Assembly (NCBI GenBank): GCA_023250175.1
Contig: JAHFBD010000116.1
Span: forward strand, 1 to 7,072
Source of the DNA: Candidatus Melainabacteria bacterium
Lineage (GTDB): Bacteria > Cyanobacteriota > Vampirovibrionia > 2-02-FULL-35-15
Length of the DNA stretch: 7,072 bases
Direction: 5' to 3'
Positions 1 to 6,749 of the stretch are shown here, in pieces. Position 1 is the stretch's first letter, and every line of letters starts with the position of its first letter. The position numbers and the translations under genes are program-made. The notes beneath the pieces are model-generated. The model had not been told where the DNA came from and made no database searches. It saw only the letters and a program-made list of their open reading frames with translations.

Positions 1-793
1 CACCGACTACGTTTACAGGTATTTCTGCATATGCAAGTTTGCCTAAGAATTTAACATATTTATTTGCTTGATCATCTGGATTTTCTGCTATAGGTATGTA
101 GATGGCATCACCAGGCTGTAAAATTAAATCATCAGATATGTTATTGTTCGTTAGTAATGCTGTTAAATCTATAATTTTCTTTTCAGAGTTTGAACCTCTG
201 GTTACAATGATGTTTTTAACATTTGCTCTGGGTGTTAACCCTCCAGCTAATTGTATAGCTTGAGTGAGAGGATAGCTTTCTGTTGCAGTTGGTAATGTAT
301 CTATTTTATATACACCAGGTTTTATGATTTCTCCTCCTATATAAATGTTGAGAGCTCTATATTTGCTTATTTGGACAAAGACTAAAGGGTTTTTAAGGGT
401 TCTGCTAAAAAGCTCTCTAATTTCTTCGGATATACTGTCCAAGGTATTTCCTGCAGCTAATATATGTGTCTGTTTTCCATCTGGAAGTGGAATAGAAATA
501 TATCCATCGGCAGAGACTTTTACACTATAAGTTTCAACTAAACCAAACAATTCTCTTAATGTTCTGTCAGTTATAGTTAACTCATCACCGGGACCAATTA
601 TATATGGAGGTGTTACCGTTGCTTGTAATTTAATTTTATTGGGTGTGTCAGGTATTGTAGAGATATCTTCTTGAGCTAAGGCTGAGGTTAAAGAAATAAA
701 GATAGATAATAAAAGTAAAATTATAATATTAGAAATGCAAAGCAAAAACTGTTTGTACCTTGATTTATATATATTTGTATGTTTATTTCTCAT
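1..793 (-). CDS. Wza/GumB-type polysaccharide export protein, C-terminus cut off by window edge
   Basis: By family knowledge this is the periplasmic/outer-membrane exit channel for capsule or exopolysaccharide, working with the Wzc-type kinase encoded just upstream. 264 codons are visible. Residues 1-40 form a long signal peptide: a basic N-terminus, a hydrophobic core at about 20-36, then ALA|Q, a good signal peptidase I site. I see no lipobox cysteine, unlike E. coli Wza. Residues 64-74 (YIIGPGDELTI) are the classic start of the polysaccharide export domain. Residues 151-164 (YIGGEIIKPGVYKI) open a first SLBB domain, which ends near 226-234 (QPGDAIYIP). IPVNVVG at 258-264 looks like the start of a second SLBB repeat at the edge. 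ATG at 793 is the first start after an in-frame TAA; its ribosome binding site is weak. The gene lies 19 bp after the kinase gene, so co-transcription is likely. Confidence 0.93.
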   Translation of the reverse strand, partial: MRNKHTNIYKSRYKQFLLCISNIIILLLLSIFISLTSALAQEDISTIPDTPNKIKLQATVTPPYIIGPGDELTITDRTLRELFGLVETYSVKVSADGYISIPLPDGKQTHILAAGNTLDSISEEIRELFSRTLKNPLVFVQISKYRALNIYIGGEIIKPGVYKIDTLPTATESYPLTQAIQLAGGLTPRANVKNIIVTRGSNSEKKIIDLTALLTNNNISDDLILQPGDAIYIPIAENPDDQANKYVKFLGKLAYAEIPVNVVG

Positions 794-812
794 GTTTTTA
801 CTTTGATCTTAT

Positions 813-2936
813 TTATGCTGCCGATTGTCCTTTAGCATATCGTTCACTAGGCTCTTCTCCATAGCCATAGTAGCCATAGCCTTGTTGTAATCCTGATGGA
901 ACAGCATTTAAAATTATGCCGACTGAACTTACCTCTGTTTTCTTTAGGAGATCAATTGCTCCCATTAAATCTTTTCTGGATGTTTTGTTATATCTTGTAA
1001 CTAGAGCTACAACGTCAGCATATTTGGCTAGTAATAAGGCATCTGAAAAAAGTCCTAGTGGTGGAGTGTCTAAGATTACTAAATCATAAATGTGTTGTGA
1101 GGTCTCAAGTAATTCTTTCATTTTATCTGATTCAAGTAATTGAATAGGGTTTGGAGGTATATCTCCGCTAGGTAGATAATCAAAACCAATTATTCCAAGG
1201 ATACTTTTTTGTACGACATCATAAAAATCAATTTCATTAATTAAAGTATTGCTTATTCCAGGAGTATCTTTTGGTCTTGCTAAATATTTATATAAAGAAG
1301 GATTTCTTATGTCGGCATCTATTAGTAAAACTCTTTTACCACTCTGGGCATAAGTAATAGCCAGGTTTACACATGTAGTTGATTTACCCTCTGCTATATT
1401 TGAGCTGGTTGCAAGCAATAATTTTCTATTTCCTGATAATGCTAAAAATGAAAGATTTGCTCTTAAGCTGTGTACAGCTTCTGTATATTCTGAACGTGGT
1501 TCTTGGTAAACAGTAGGTAAATCTCCTATGTGTACTTGTGGTAGTTGTCCTAAAAATGGACAGTCCATTTCTTTTGGTAAGGTATCAACACTTTTTATTA
1601 CGTCATCAAAATATTCAACCAAGTAAATGGTAATTGCTGCTAAACATAATCCAAAAATGAAGCTTGACAGCAATGTTAAAGGAATGTCAGGCCATTTAGG
1701 CTTTGAGGCTAATGATGGAGGATCTATAACTCTTATGTTCGTTATATGAGAGGCAATTACACCTTTTAGTCTGGATTCAATTAATTTTGTTTCAATTTCT
1801 TCTAATCTTTTTTGTGCAATTTCATTTTGTCTAAGTAGTTGAGTATAAATATATTTTTCATTTGGTAGTCTGTCTAATTTTTTCTGAACTTCAGCCATTG
1901 CTTCATCTAAGATATTCAATTGTTGTTCTATTGCTAGTTCTGCAGATTTTGCTTGTAAGAAGTTTCTAGTTAATTCTGCCCGTAATGGATCTTGTGAATA
2001 AGGAAATGATTCTGGATTTACTTCATTACCAACCAATTCTTTAATACGTTCTGTAATAAGTCTTTTGTTTCCATCTATTTGTTCTTTTATTTCTTCTAGT
2101 TGATAATGTCCTGGTTTAACTTTTGTTTGGAGTTTGACTAACTGAGTTTCTTTTTCATAAAGATCTTTTCTTAATGCAGCAAGAAATGGATCCTGACTAA
2201 CTGTGCTACTTAAAATTGCATCGTCAACAGTAGTCATTAATTGGTTGGCTAATTGTTCTGAAATAGACATTGATTTAATGTATTCAGAGTTTAAAGTTAA
2301 TCTTAAACTTTTTAGTGTGAAGGATGATTTAATTGTTTCTGAATTAACTTCATTGCTAATAGTTTTACTTTTTTGCTCGAATTGTCTTAAACGTTTACTA
2401 GAATCTAGTGCTTCACGTTCAGCTTTGTTTCTTTCTTTTTTAAGGAATCGTATTGCACTAGTTGTGTCACTAGCTTTGAGCTCAATAGTTTTTTCAACAT
2501 AGCTATCGGTAATTGCTTGTAGTATATCTTTGGCTTTTTTAGGATCAGGATCTTTGTATTTTAATTCGACAATGTCAACATTACGATCTGAAGAAATATC
2601 TAATCCTGAGCTTAAGCTTAAGTAACTTAAATATTGTCCTTTTCTCGGACCACTTTTATAGCGCATATTAAATTGATGTATTACTTTTTCAAGAATTGTT
2701 GCTGATCTAAGAATCTCTATTTGTGTTTGAATGGGGTCACTGAAATTTGCAATGGATCTAAATGGTTGACCTTGCATCTCATTAAATCCTAAGTCCTTTG
2801 CTTCTATTAATAATCGTGCATGACTTTCATATATGGGTGTAGCTAATAATGCAATTGTCCAGGATAAAGTAGGTACGATAAAAGCTATTAATAGGCCAAG
2901 CCTTAAATGCATTTTAATTGCTTCAAAGAAATTCAA
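813..2936 (-). CDS. wzc: Wzc-type chain-length determinant fused to BY-family tyrosine kinase
   Basis: Inner-membrane co-polymerase that sets polysaccharide chain length and couples synthesis to export; family members autophosphorylate on C-terminal tyrosines. The product is 707 residues, about normal for full-length Wzc proteins. TM1 is at about 12-33. A Wzz domain follows, then long coiled-coil stretches at about 160-390 and a GNVR-like segment at about 357-391. The proline-rich PPSLASKPKWPDIPL leads into TM2 at about 419-440. The cytoplasmic kinase has EAVHSLRANL at 486-495, Walker A SSNIAEGKSTT at 511-521 (K518), Walker A' VLLIDADIR at 536-544 (D540, D542) and Walker B LVILDTPP at 619-626. 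The tail has tyrosines 687, 689, 690, 692 and 700, and GYGYYGYG is typical of the phosphorylated cluster. The start is TTG, supported by GGAG 8 nt upstream; the first ATG (position 2912, residue 9) lacks such a site. It is the first gene of the operon with the export protein. Confidence 0.96.
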   Translation of the reverse strand: MNFFEAIKMHLRLGLLIAFIVPTLSWTIALLATPIYESHARLLIEAKDLGFNEMQGQPFRSIANFSDPIQTQIEILRSATILEKVIHQFNMRYKSGPRKGQYLSYLSLSSGLDISSDRNVDIVELKYKDPDPKKAKDILQAITDSYVEKTIELKASDTTSAIRFLKKERNKAEREALDSSKRLRQFEQKSKTISNEVNSETIKSSFTLKSLRLTLNSEYIKSMSISEQLANQLMTTVDDAILSSTVSQDPFLAALRKDLYEKETQLVKLQTKVKPGHYQLEEIKEQIDGNKRLITERIKELVGNEVNPESFPYSQDPLRAELTRNFLQAKSAELAIEQQLNILDEAMAEVQKKLDRLPNEKYIYTQLLRQNEIAQKRLEEIETKLIESRLKGVIASHITNIRVIDPPSLASKPKWPDIPLTLLSSFIFGLCLAAITIYLVEYFDDVIKSVDTLPKEMDCPFLGQLPQVHIGDLPTVYQEPRSEYTEAVHSLRANLSFLALSGNRKLLLATSSNIAEGKSTTCVNLAITYAQSGKRVLLIDADIRNPSLYKYLARPKDTPGISNTLINEIDFYDVVQKSILGIIGFDYLPSGDIPPNPIQLLESDKMKELLETSQHIYDLVILDTPPLGLFSDALLLAKYADVVALVTRYNKTSRKDLMGAIDLLKKTEVSSVGIILNAVPSGLQQGYGYYGYGEEPSERYAKGQSAA

Positions 2937-2942
2937 ATTTAG

Positions 2943-2948
2943 CTCTCC
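2943..2948 (-). promoter_or_regulatory. Ribosome binding site fixing a TTG start for the Wzc-type gene
   Basis: On the minus strand this reads GGAGAG. The GGAG core ends 8 nt before TTG at 2936-2934. The alternative ATG at 2912-2910 has no purine-rich site at a suitable distance, so TTG is preferred. Confidence 0.6.
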
Positions 2949-3008
2949 AACTCTATTGAAATAGAACCTTATATTAGATTGTTACCACTTGTTGGTTAGG
3001 GCTAAACT

Positions 3009-3038
3009 GTAATAGATTAGATACTTAATTAAATTCAA
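3009..3038 (-). promoter_or_regulatory. Candidate promoter for the wzc operon
   Basis: On the minus strand TTGAAT (3038-3033) and TATTAC (3014-3009) lie 18 nt apart and match the -35 and -10 consensus at 4 of 6 positions each. An alternative -10, TATAAG at 2973-2968 (5 of 6), lies nearer the TTG start but lacks a good -35. In such AT-rich DNA both are weak predictions. Confidence 0.25.
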
Positions 3039-3050
3039 ATTAAATGATAG

Positions 3051-3092
3051 GGCTAGTACTAACTCTTTAAAGTTTTATTGTTGTACTTAGCC
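3051..3092. repeat. Imperfect inverted repeat, possible operator or hairpin
   Basis: GGCTAGTACTAAC at 3051-3063 is nearly the reverse complement of GTTGTACTTAGCC at 3080-3092, with two single-base offsets and a 16-nt spacer. A further palindromic AGTACT follows at 3093-3098. It is not followed by a T-run on the plus strand, so a terminator is unlikely; an operator is one possible reading. Confidence 0.35.
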
Positions 3093-3266
3093 AGTACTGT
3101 TCTGTATCTGGAGAATTGATAACAAATATTATTTTCTAATGATAATAGTTTTTACATCAGCCATTTGTACTAAACTAGATACTTTATTTATTCTAGGTCT
3201 CAATCATTTGTAGTATGTGCAGTCTCAACTATATTCCGAATCACACAGTAAGCGTGTTAAACGTTT

Positions 3267-3272
3267 AAGGAG
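3267..3272 (+). promoter_or_regulatory. Strong ribosome binding site for the Flp-like gene
   Basis: AAGGAG ends 7 nt before ATG at 3280. It is the strongest Shine-Dalgarno match in the window. It decides the start against the in-frame GTG at 3217 and gives a 56-residue product of normal Flp prepilin size. Confidence 0.8.
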
Positions 3273-3279
3273 AAAAATT

Positions 3280-3450
3280 ATGGAAATGCTCAAAGCTTTT
3301 ATAAGTGAAGAAGATGGTAGCATGACTGCAGAATTCAATTCAGCAGTGTGTTTTGGAGGTATGGCAATTCTTGTTACAAGTATACTGTTTGCTTATTCTT
3401 CAAGACTGGCACACGTGTTTGCTTCTGTTACTAATGTTATACCTAAATAA
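3280..3450 (+). CDS. Flp-type (type IVb) prepilin-like small protein
   Basis: The product is 56 residues with the layout of Flp prepilins: a short charged leader ending EEDG (10-13), then a mature segment beginning SMTAEF. The glutamate at +5 (E18) and aromatic residue at +6 (F19) match the Flp processing pattern G|xxxxE(Y/F). A single hydrophobic stretch follows at about 20-40, with a short tail. By family knowledge a TadV-like prepilin peptidase cuts after G13, leaving 43 residues that assemble into a Tad pilus or insert in the membrane. No Tad assembly genes are visible here. ATG at 3280 is chosen for its ribosome binding site; a second ATG lies at 3286. The gene stands alone on its strand, divergent from the Wzc-type gene and ending 17 bp before the convergent membrane-protein gene. 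A different small membrane protein cannot be excluded. Confidence 0.72.
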   Translation: MEMLKAFISEEDGSMTAEFNSAVCFGGMAILVTSILFAYSSRLAHVFASVTNVIPK

Positions 3451-3467
3451 TGATTATATAGATTAGC

Positions 3468-5099
3468 TTATTGTTTTGTTTGAAGTGCTAAATAGTCATT
3501 GTTTTCAAAAACTTTTTTATATCCATCAGTATCAAAAATATAGTCCTTTGTTTGTAAACCCATATACTCTTCAACAGGTGAAATATATCTTTTAGCTTTT
3601 AAAATTAAAATATAATTGATTGGTGCTTTGCTTCTTTCTATGACTCTTGAAATCTTGATCGTGTGTTTACTTCTGGCATAGTCTATCATCCTGTGATATT
3701 CGGTTGGCTTTATAGTATCAGGGATATCAAAGTAAATTTTAAATTTTTTATACCATAATAAATGTAAATCTGTAGTTATTCCACCGGTTTGATAACGATA
3801 GTATTCAGAGCGAAATGCTTTAGTCCTAATATCTACATCAGTATAGTTTAGAAATAAATCATCAGAATTAGTATTGTTTTTAATCCAGGAAATAAACTCT
3901 TTTCTCTCTGAGCATTGTTCTATAGCTTTTTCGGGATAATTGATTCTATATATTGAAAGTGCAAAAAACAATAGTAAGCCAATTGAAATTATAATGAAGT
4001 CTGATTTAAAGAATCTTTCTTTACTAATATTAAAATAATTTACTAAGCTTGAGCAAAATAAAACCCAAGTTACTACTACGCTTGCTAATCCTGCTCTATA
4101 AGGGGTTAGTTCAACAAGGAGTGATATTCTTGTAAAAGTAGCAATGATTGTAACGATGATTAGAAAAATAAACCATGAGTAGTTAATAATTGAAAGATCG
4201 ATAATTTTTTCTTTAAAATCGTTTTTCAGGTGCTTGTTTCTTCTTGTGAGTAGTATTGTTATTATGCTTAAAATAAGTGAATAAATATAAAAATAAGTAG
4301 TTGTTTGATCAAATGAAAATAAAGTAGGAATAGTAAAGTGATGAGGTCCTCTTATAATCTCTTCTACTAAAGAGGCATCAATTTCACCGACATAAGCTTT
4401 ATTACTTTGTATTAAAAGAAAAACAGAATAAGAAATAACGATAACAAAGTACAGAAAAGTATATTTAAGTGCTTCTTTCCAGGCAATTGTTTTTTTTAAA
4501 AGTTGAATAAAAAAACTTCCAAATAATCCTGGTAGAAGTAGTATTGTATATAGTGGATGCAAGATTGTTCCGATCAAAAGAAAAGCACAGGACTTCAAAT
4601 ATTTTTTTTCAATATGAGCAGCAATTATAAAAAATAAAAATGGTTGTATAACAAGCTCGGGATCTAGATAGTCATGGAGCAGATTTCTTTGGTTTGGAAT
4701 TACATTTACTGTTTTAATTAATAGGAGCAATCCAATAATTGAAACTATAACTTGTGTTTCTCCACCAGAGCCAAGCTTTTTAATTAATTCTCTTATAGCA
4801 ATATAGGTTAGACAAATAGTTAATAAATGGAGAACGTAAAATACAACAACTAAGTCGCTACAGTGAAATGCTTTAGCAATAAATGTTATTCCTGTTAAGT
4901 AAGGGATTACTTGTACAAATTTTATGAAATGTCCTTGAACATAATCATCTTTTGCATATTCGGCAAACCCCATTAGTTTATAAAACAATGGGAGTTCTTC
5001 TAAGTTGGCAGCTGAGCCGAAAACAAAAGGATAGATTTCATAAAAGATATCCTGGAATAAAACCAAAGCAAATATTAAGATTAATGATTTTTTCAACAT
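3468..5099 (-). CDS. Polytopic membrane protein with C-terminal soluble domain, possible GT-C-like glycosyltransferase
   Basis: I do not recognise this 543-residue protein with certainty. About 11 membrane segments are visible, near 5-20, 60-78, 82-103, 116-134, 148-162, 170-200 (possibly two), 212-231, 266-285, 304-324, 335-355 and 366-384. A soluble region of about 155 residues follows. The loop after TM1 carries an acidic pair, AKDDYVQGHF (49-58), where GT-C glycosyltransferases place a catalytic acidic residue. Other marked stretches are NQRNLLHDYLDPEL (136-149), ILHPLY (179-184), RGPHHFTIP (250-258) and ELTPYRAGL (330-338). The soluble part begins EFISWIKNNTNSDDLFL (401-417), as in uncharacterised multi-pass proteins such as the DUF6798 type; that link is from memory and tentative. 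A role in moving or attaching a lipid-linked sugar would fit the neighbours. No clear ribosome binding site precedes ATG at 5099. Confidence 0.7.
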   Translation of the reverse strand: MLKKSLILIFALVLFQDIFYEIYPFVFGSAANLEELPLFYKLMGFAEYAKDDYVQGHFIKFVQVIPYLTGITFIAKAFHCSDLVVVFYVLHLLTICLTYIAIRELIKKLGSGGETQVIVSIIGLLLLIKTVNVIPNQRNLLHDYLDPELVIQPFLFFIIAAHIEKKYLKSCAFLLIGTILHPLYTILLLPGLFGSFFIQLLKKTIAWKEALKYTFLYFVIVISYSVFLLIQSNKAYVGEIDASLVEEIIRGPHHFTIPTLFSFDQTTTYFYIYSLILSIITILLTRRNKHLKNDFKEKIIDLSIINYSWFIFLIIVTIIATFTRISLLVELTPYRAGLASVVVTWVLFCSSLVNYFNISKERFFKSDFIIISIGLLLFFALSIYRINYPEKAIEQCSERKEFISWIKNNTNSDDLFLNYTDVDIRTKAFRSEYYRYQTGGITTDLHLLWYKKFKIYFDIPDTIKPTEYHRMIDYARSKHTIKISRVIERSKAPINYILILKAKRYISPVEEYMGLQTKDYIFDTDGYKKVFENNDYLALQTKQ

Positions 5100-5146
5100 G
5101 TTTTAAGTGAATTAATAAATTCTTTTTTTGTTCCCCATTAGTTAGG

Positions 5147-5175
5147 TAGACAGTTCTAAGAATGTATTTTACAAT
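5147..5175 (+). promoter_or_regulatory. Candidate promoter for the SDR gene, placing transcription start at the ATG
   Basis: TAGACA (5147-5152) and TACAAT (5170-5175) each match consensus at 5 of 6 positions and have the ideal 17-nt spacing. The expected transcription start is about 5181-5183, next to ATG at 5184, so the mRNA would be nearly leaderless. A perfect TATAAT at 5178-5183 touches the ATG but has no -35 at a usable distance; used as a -10 it would start transcription inside the gene. Confidence 0.45.
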
Positions 5176-5183
5176 CATATAAT

Positions 5184-5963
5184 ATGAGTTTAGTAGATAT
5201 TGTCGTTGTTACTGGAGCTGGAAGAGGAATTGGTAAAGCAATAGCTCTTGAGTTAGGAAGCAAGAATATTCCTGTACTATGCATTTCAAAAAGTAATAAT
5301 GCTGAAATAACTGCCGAAGATATTTGTGCAAGAGGTGGAAAAGCTGAAAGTCTAAAAGTTGATTTAATAGATTATAAAAATACAGAGAGTGTTATTAAGG
5401 ATTGGGCTAGTAAGACTTCTTATAAAAGATTTGGAGTAGTGCTTGCTGCTGCTATTCTTGGACCTAAAGGTCCTCTTACGGACTGTGATCTCTCTTTGTG
5501 GGATGATAGTCATAAAGCTAATATTTTAGGTAATCTTGCAGTATTAAAAAGTTGTTTACCTACAATGTTAAAAAATAAGTTTGGAAGAATTATTACTTTT
5601 GCTGGTGGTGGAGCTGCTTATGCAAATCCGGCTTTTCCTGCATATTCTGCAACTAAGACAGCGACTGTTAGAATTACAGAAAATATTTATGAAGACTTGC
5701 AAGGCAAAGGCGATTTTTTAATTGTTTGTTTGGGACCTGGTGCTGTTGAAACTGATATGTTGATGGAGTTTCGCTCAGGTGGTGGACAAGTTAAAACTAC
5801 GACAAATATTAATGAACCGGTTAGTTTTGTATCTGAGTTTATGAATGCAAAAATGTGTAGTTTCTCAGGAAGATTTGTTCATATACGCAATGAATGGAGA
5901 GAGCATATAAACTCTGACAAAATTTTAGAAAATGATATTTGGAAATTAAGAAGGATAGAATAG
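5184..5963 (+). CDS. Short-chain dehydrogenase/reductase-like protein with missing catalytic serine
   Basis: A classical-size SDR fold (259 residues) expected to bind NAD(P)H in the cytoplasm. The nucleotide-binding TGAGRGIG is at 10-17. The fold's asparagine is N113 (HKANILGNL), the active-site YSATK is at 154-158 (Y154, K158), and LGPGAVETDM is at 183-192. Two family motifs are altered. The usual NNAG after strand beta4 reads LAAA (87-90). The catalytic serine expected 13-14 residues before the tyrosine is replaced by A140/G141 in TFAGGGAA. The protein may therefore be a weakened or reprogrammed reductase, or a non-catalytic binder; Thr138 is a conceivable but poorly placed substitute. The substrate is unknown; context suggests a nucleotide sugar or glycan precursor. 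ATG at 5184 is the only reasonable start after the in-frame TAA at 5157, with no Shine-Dalgarno sequence. The gene is divergent from the membrane-protein gene and ends 12 bp before the convergent methyltransferase gene. Confidence 0.88.
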   Translation: MSLVDIVVVTGAGRGIGKAIALELGSKNIPVLCISKSNNAEITAEDICARGGKAESLKVDLIDYKNTESVIKDWASKTSYKRFGVVLAAAILGPKGPLTDCDLSLWDDSHKANILGNLAVLKSCLPTMLKNKFGRIITFAGGGAAYANPAFPAYSATKTATVRITENIYEDLQGKGDFLIVCLGPGAVETDMLMEFRSGGGQVKTTTNINEPVSFVSEFMNAKMCSFSGRFVHIRNEWREHINSDKILENDIWKLRRIE

Positions 5964-5975
5964 GAACAAATAGTC

Positions 5976-6749
5976 TCAATGTTTTATTAGAAGACATTGT
6001 CCGGTAGTTAAATAAACAGGTGTGTCTGCCTTGTCTCTAAAAAATTCATCGACTGCTTTTTTTGCTCCTGGACATGATACATAGCCATAGTCATCAAAAA
6101 TCATAATTCCTCCTTTTGAGAGTCGAGGATAGAAAAAATTACAACACTCAAGCACTGATGAGTAAAGATCTACATCAATATGTACAAAACTAAATCGGTT
6201 GTTAGCAATGTTTTGCTGAGTATTAGAAAATAACCCCTTTAACAATATTATGTTATCCAGCTCTTTTAAGAATGTTTGTACATTTTCAAAACTAGTATCT
6301 CCTAAATCCCCTTCCCTGTGATGGTCAAGCTCTTCATTGTGCTTAGGTAATCCTTCAAAAGTATCTAATAAAAATATTTTTTTGTGTGAAGCTTTTTCTT
6401 TAAATGATTTTGCTAATAGTTTTGCAGAACCCCCTTTATATACACCTAGCTCTGCTATATCCCCTTCTGTATTGCTTGCAACTTTTGCAAACTGATAAAG
6501 AGTAAATAATCTATTTGGAGTTAATAAGGTTTTATCCTGAATCTCTTTTAAGATATCTAAAAATTGTTCATTGTCTTTCCAGATCTCTGTTTGTCTTACG
6601 CCACGAGAGGTATATCTGAGCTCATTGCATATATTTACAGTGATAGTCCTTAATAAGGTAAAAGTACTTTTCCATGATCTTAAACTGGGAGATGATTTAA
6701 GAGGGCTTAAAAAATCTTGTTTTTCAATTGTTTTATTTTCTTTAGACAC
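5976..6749 (-). CDS. TylF/MycF-type SAM-dependent O-methyltransferase
   Basis: Belongs to the macrocin O-methyltransferase family, whose members methylate sugar hydroxyls using SAM and a divalent metal. The product is 257 residues, normal for the family. SAM motif I is AELGVYKGGSA (99-109). LLDTFEGLP (127-135) is the acidic post-I motif that positions the SAM ribose. KGLFSNT (171-177), HIDVDLYSS (190-198, D192 and D194) and FDDYG (218-222, D219 and D220) are the family's metal- and substrate-site stretches. The start is GTG at 6749, overlapping the end of the upstream oxidoreductase gene by 8 nt; there is no in-frame ATG before residue 216, far inside the domain. The overlap implies one transcript and probably translational coupling. 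It likely methylates a sugar of the surface polysaccharide, with the exact position unknown. The gene is convergent with the SDR gene. Confidence 0.92.
   Translation of the reverse strand: MSKENKTIEKQDFLSPLKSSPSLRSWKSTFTLLRTITVNICNELRYTSRGVRQTEIWKDNEQFLDILKEIQDKTLLTPNRLFTLYQFAKVASNTEGDIAELGVYKGGSAKLLAKSFKEKASHKKIFLLDTFEGLPKHNEELDHHREGDLGDTSFENVQTFLKELDNIILLKGLFSNTQQNIANNRFSFVHIDVDLYSSVLECCNFFYPRLSKGGIMIFDDYGYVSCPGAKKAVDEFFRDKADTPVYLTTGQCLLIKH

Larger units (their letters stand above)
3002..3188. repeat. Spaced direct repeats in the divergent control region
   Basis: TAGATACTTAATT at 3018-3030 recurs as TAGATACTTTATT at 3176-3188 (12 of 13 identical). Each copy is preceded by CTAAACT (3002-3008 and 3170-3176). 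In the second copy the two parts are fused, while in the first they are 9 nt apart. The arrangement could be paired binding sites for a regulator, or a local duplication that has since diverged. Confidence 0.45.
2937..3279. other. Gene-free divergent control region between wzc and the Flp-like gene
   Basis: This 343-bp AT-rich stretch separates two divergently read genes and should hold both promoters. I see no convincing small gene in it; an in-frame GTG at 3217 could extend the pilin gene but is less likely than the start at 3280. The stretch contains a 13-nt near-perfect direct repeat, an imperfect inverted repeat and four copies of GTACT (3056, 3083, 3094 and 3167), listed separately. For the plus strand, TTTACA at 3151-3156 resembles a -35 box, but no good -10 follows at 16-18 nt, so I cannot place the pilin promoter. 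Confidence 0.6.

Noticed and set aside
345..530. Plus-strand open frame of 61 codons within the export protein gene
   Set aside because: It lies antisense to the poly_export/SLBB coding region and is best explained as a shadow.
2203..2502. Plus-strand open frame of 99 codons inside the Wzc-type gene
   Set aside because: It is fully antisense to the coiled-coil part of a clearly identified gene and has no recognisable domain.
3217..3279. GTG-initiated N-terminal extension (21 residues) of the pilin-like gene
   Set aside because: The strong AAGGAG at 3267-3272 points to ATG 3280, and the extension would give an atypically long basic leader for an Flp prepilin.
5109..5127. GAATT-AATA-AATTC followed by seven T on the plus strand, like an intrinsic terminator
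   Set aside because: The stem is only 5 bp and nearly all A-T, and no plus-strand gene ends there; it lies between two divergent genes.
5178..5183. Perfect TATAAT directly before the SDR start codon
   Set aside because: As a -10 box it would start transcription inside the gene, and no -35 lies at 16-18 nt; TACAAT at 5170 with TAGACA at 5147 fits better.
5977..5999. CAATGT/ACATTG inverted repeat at the convergent SDR and methyltransferase ends
   Set aside because: A 6-bp AT-rich stem with an 11-nt loop and no adjacent T-run is too weak to call a terminator.
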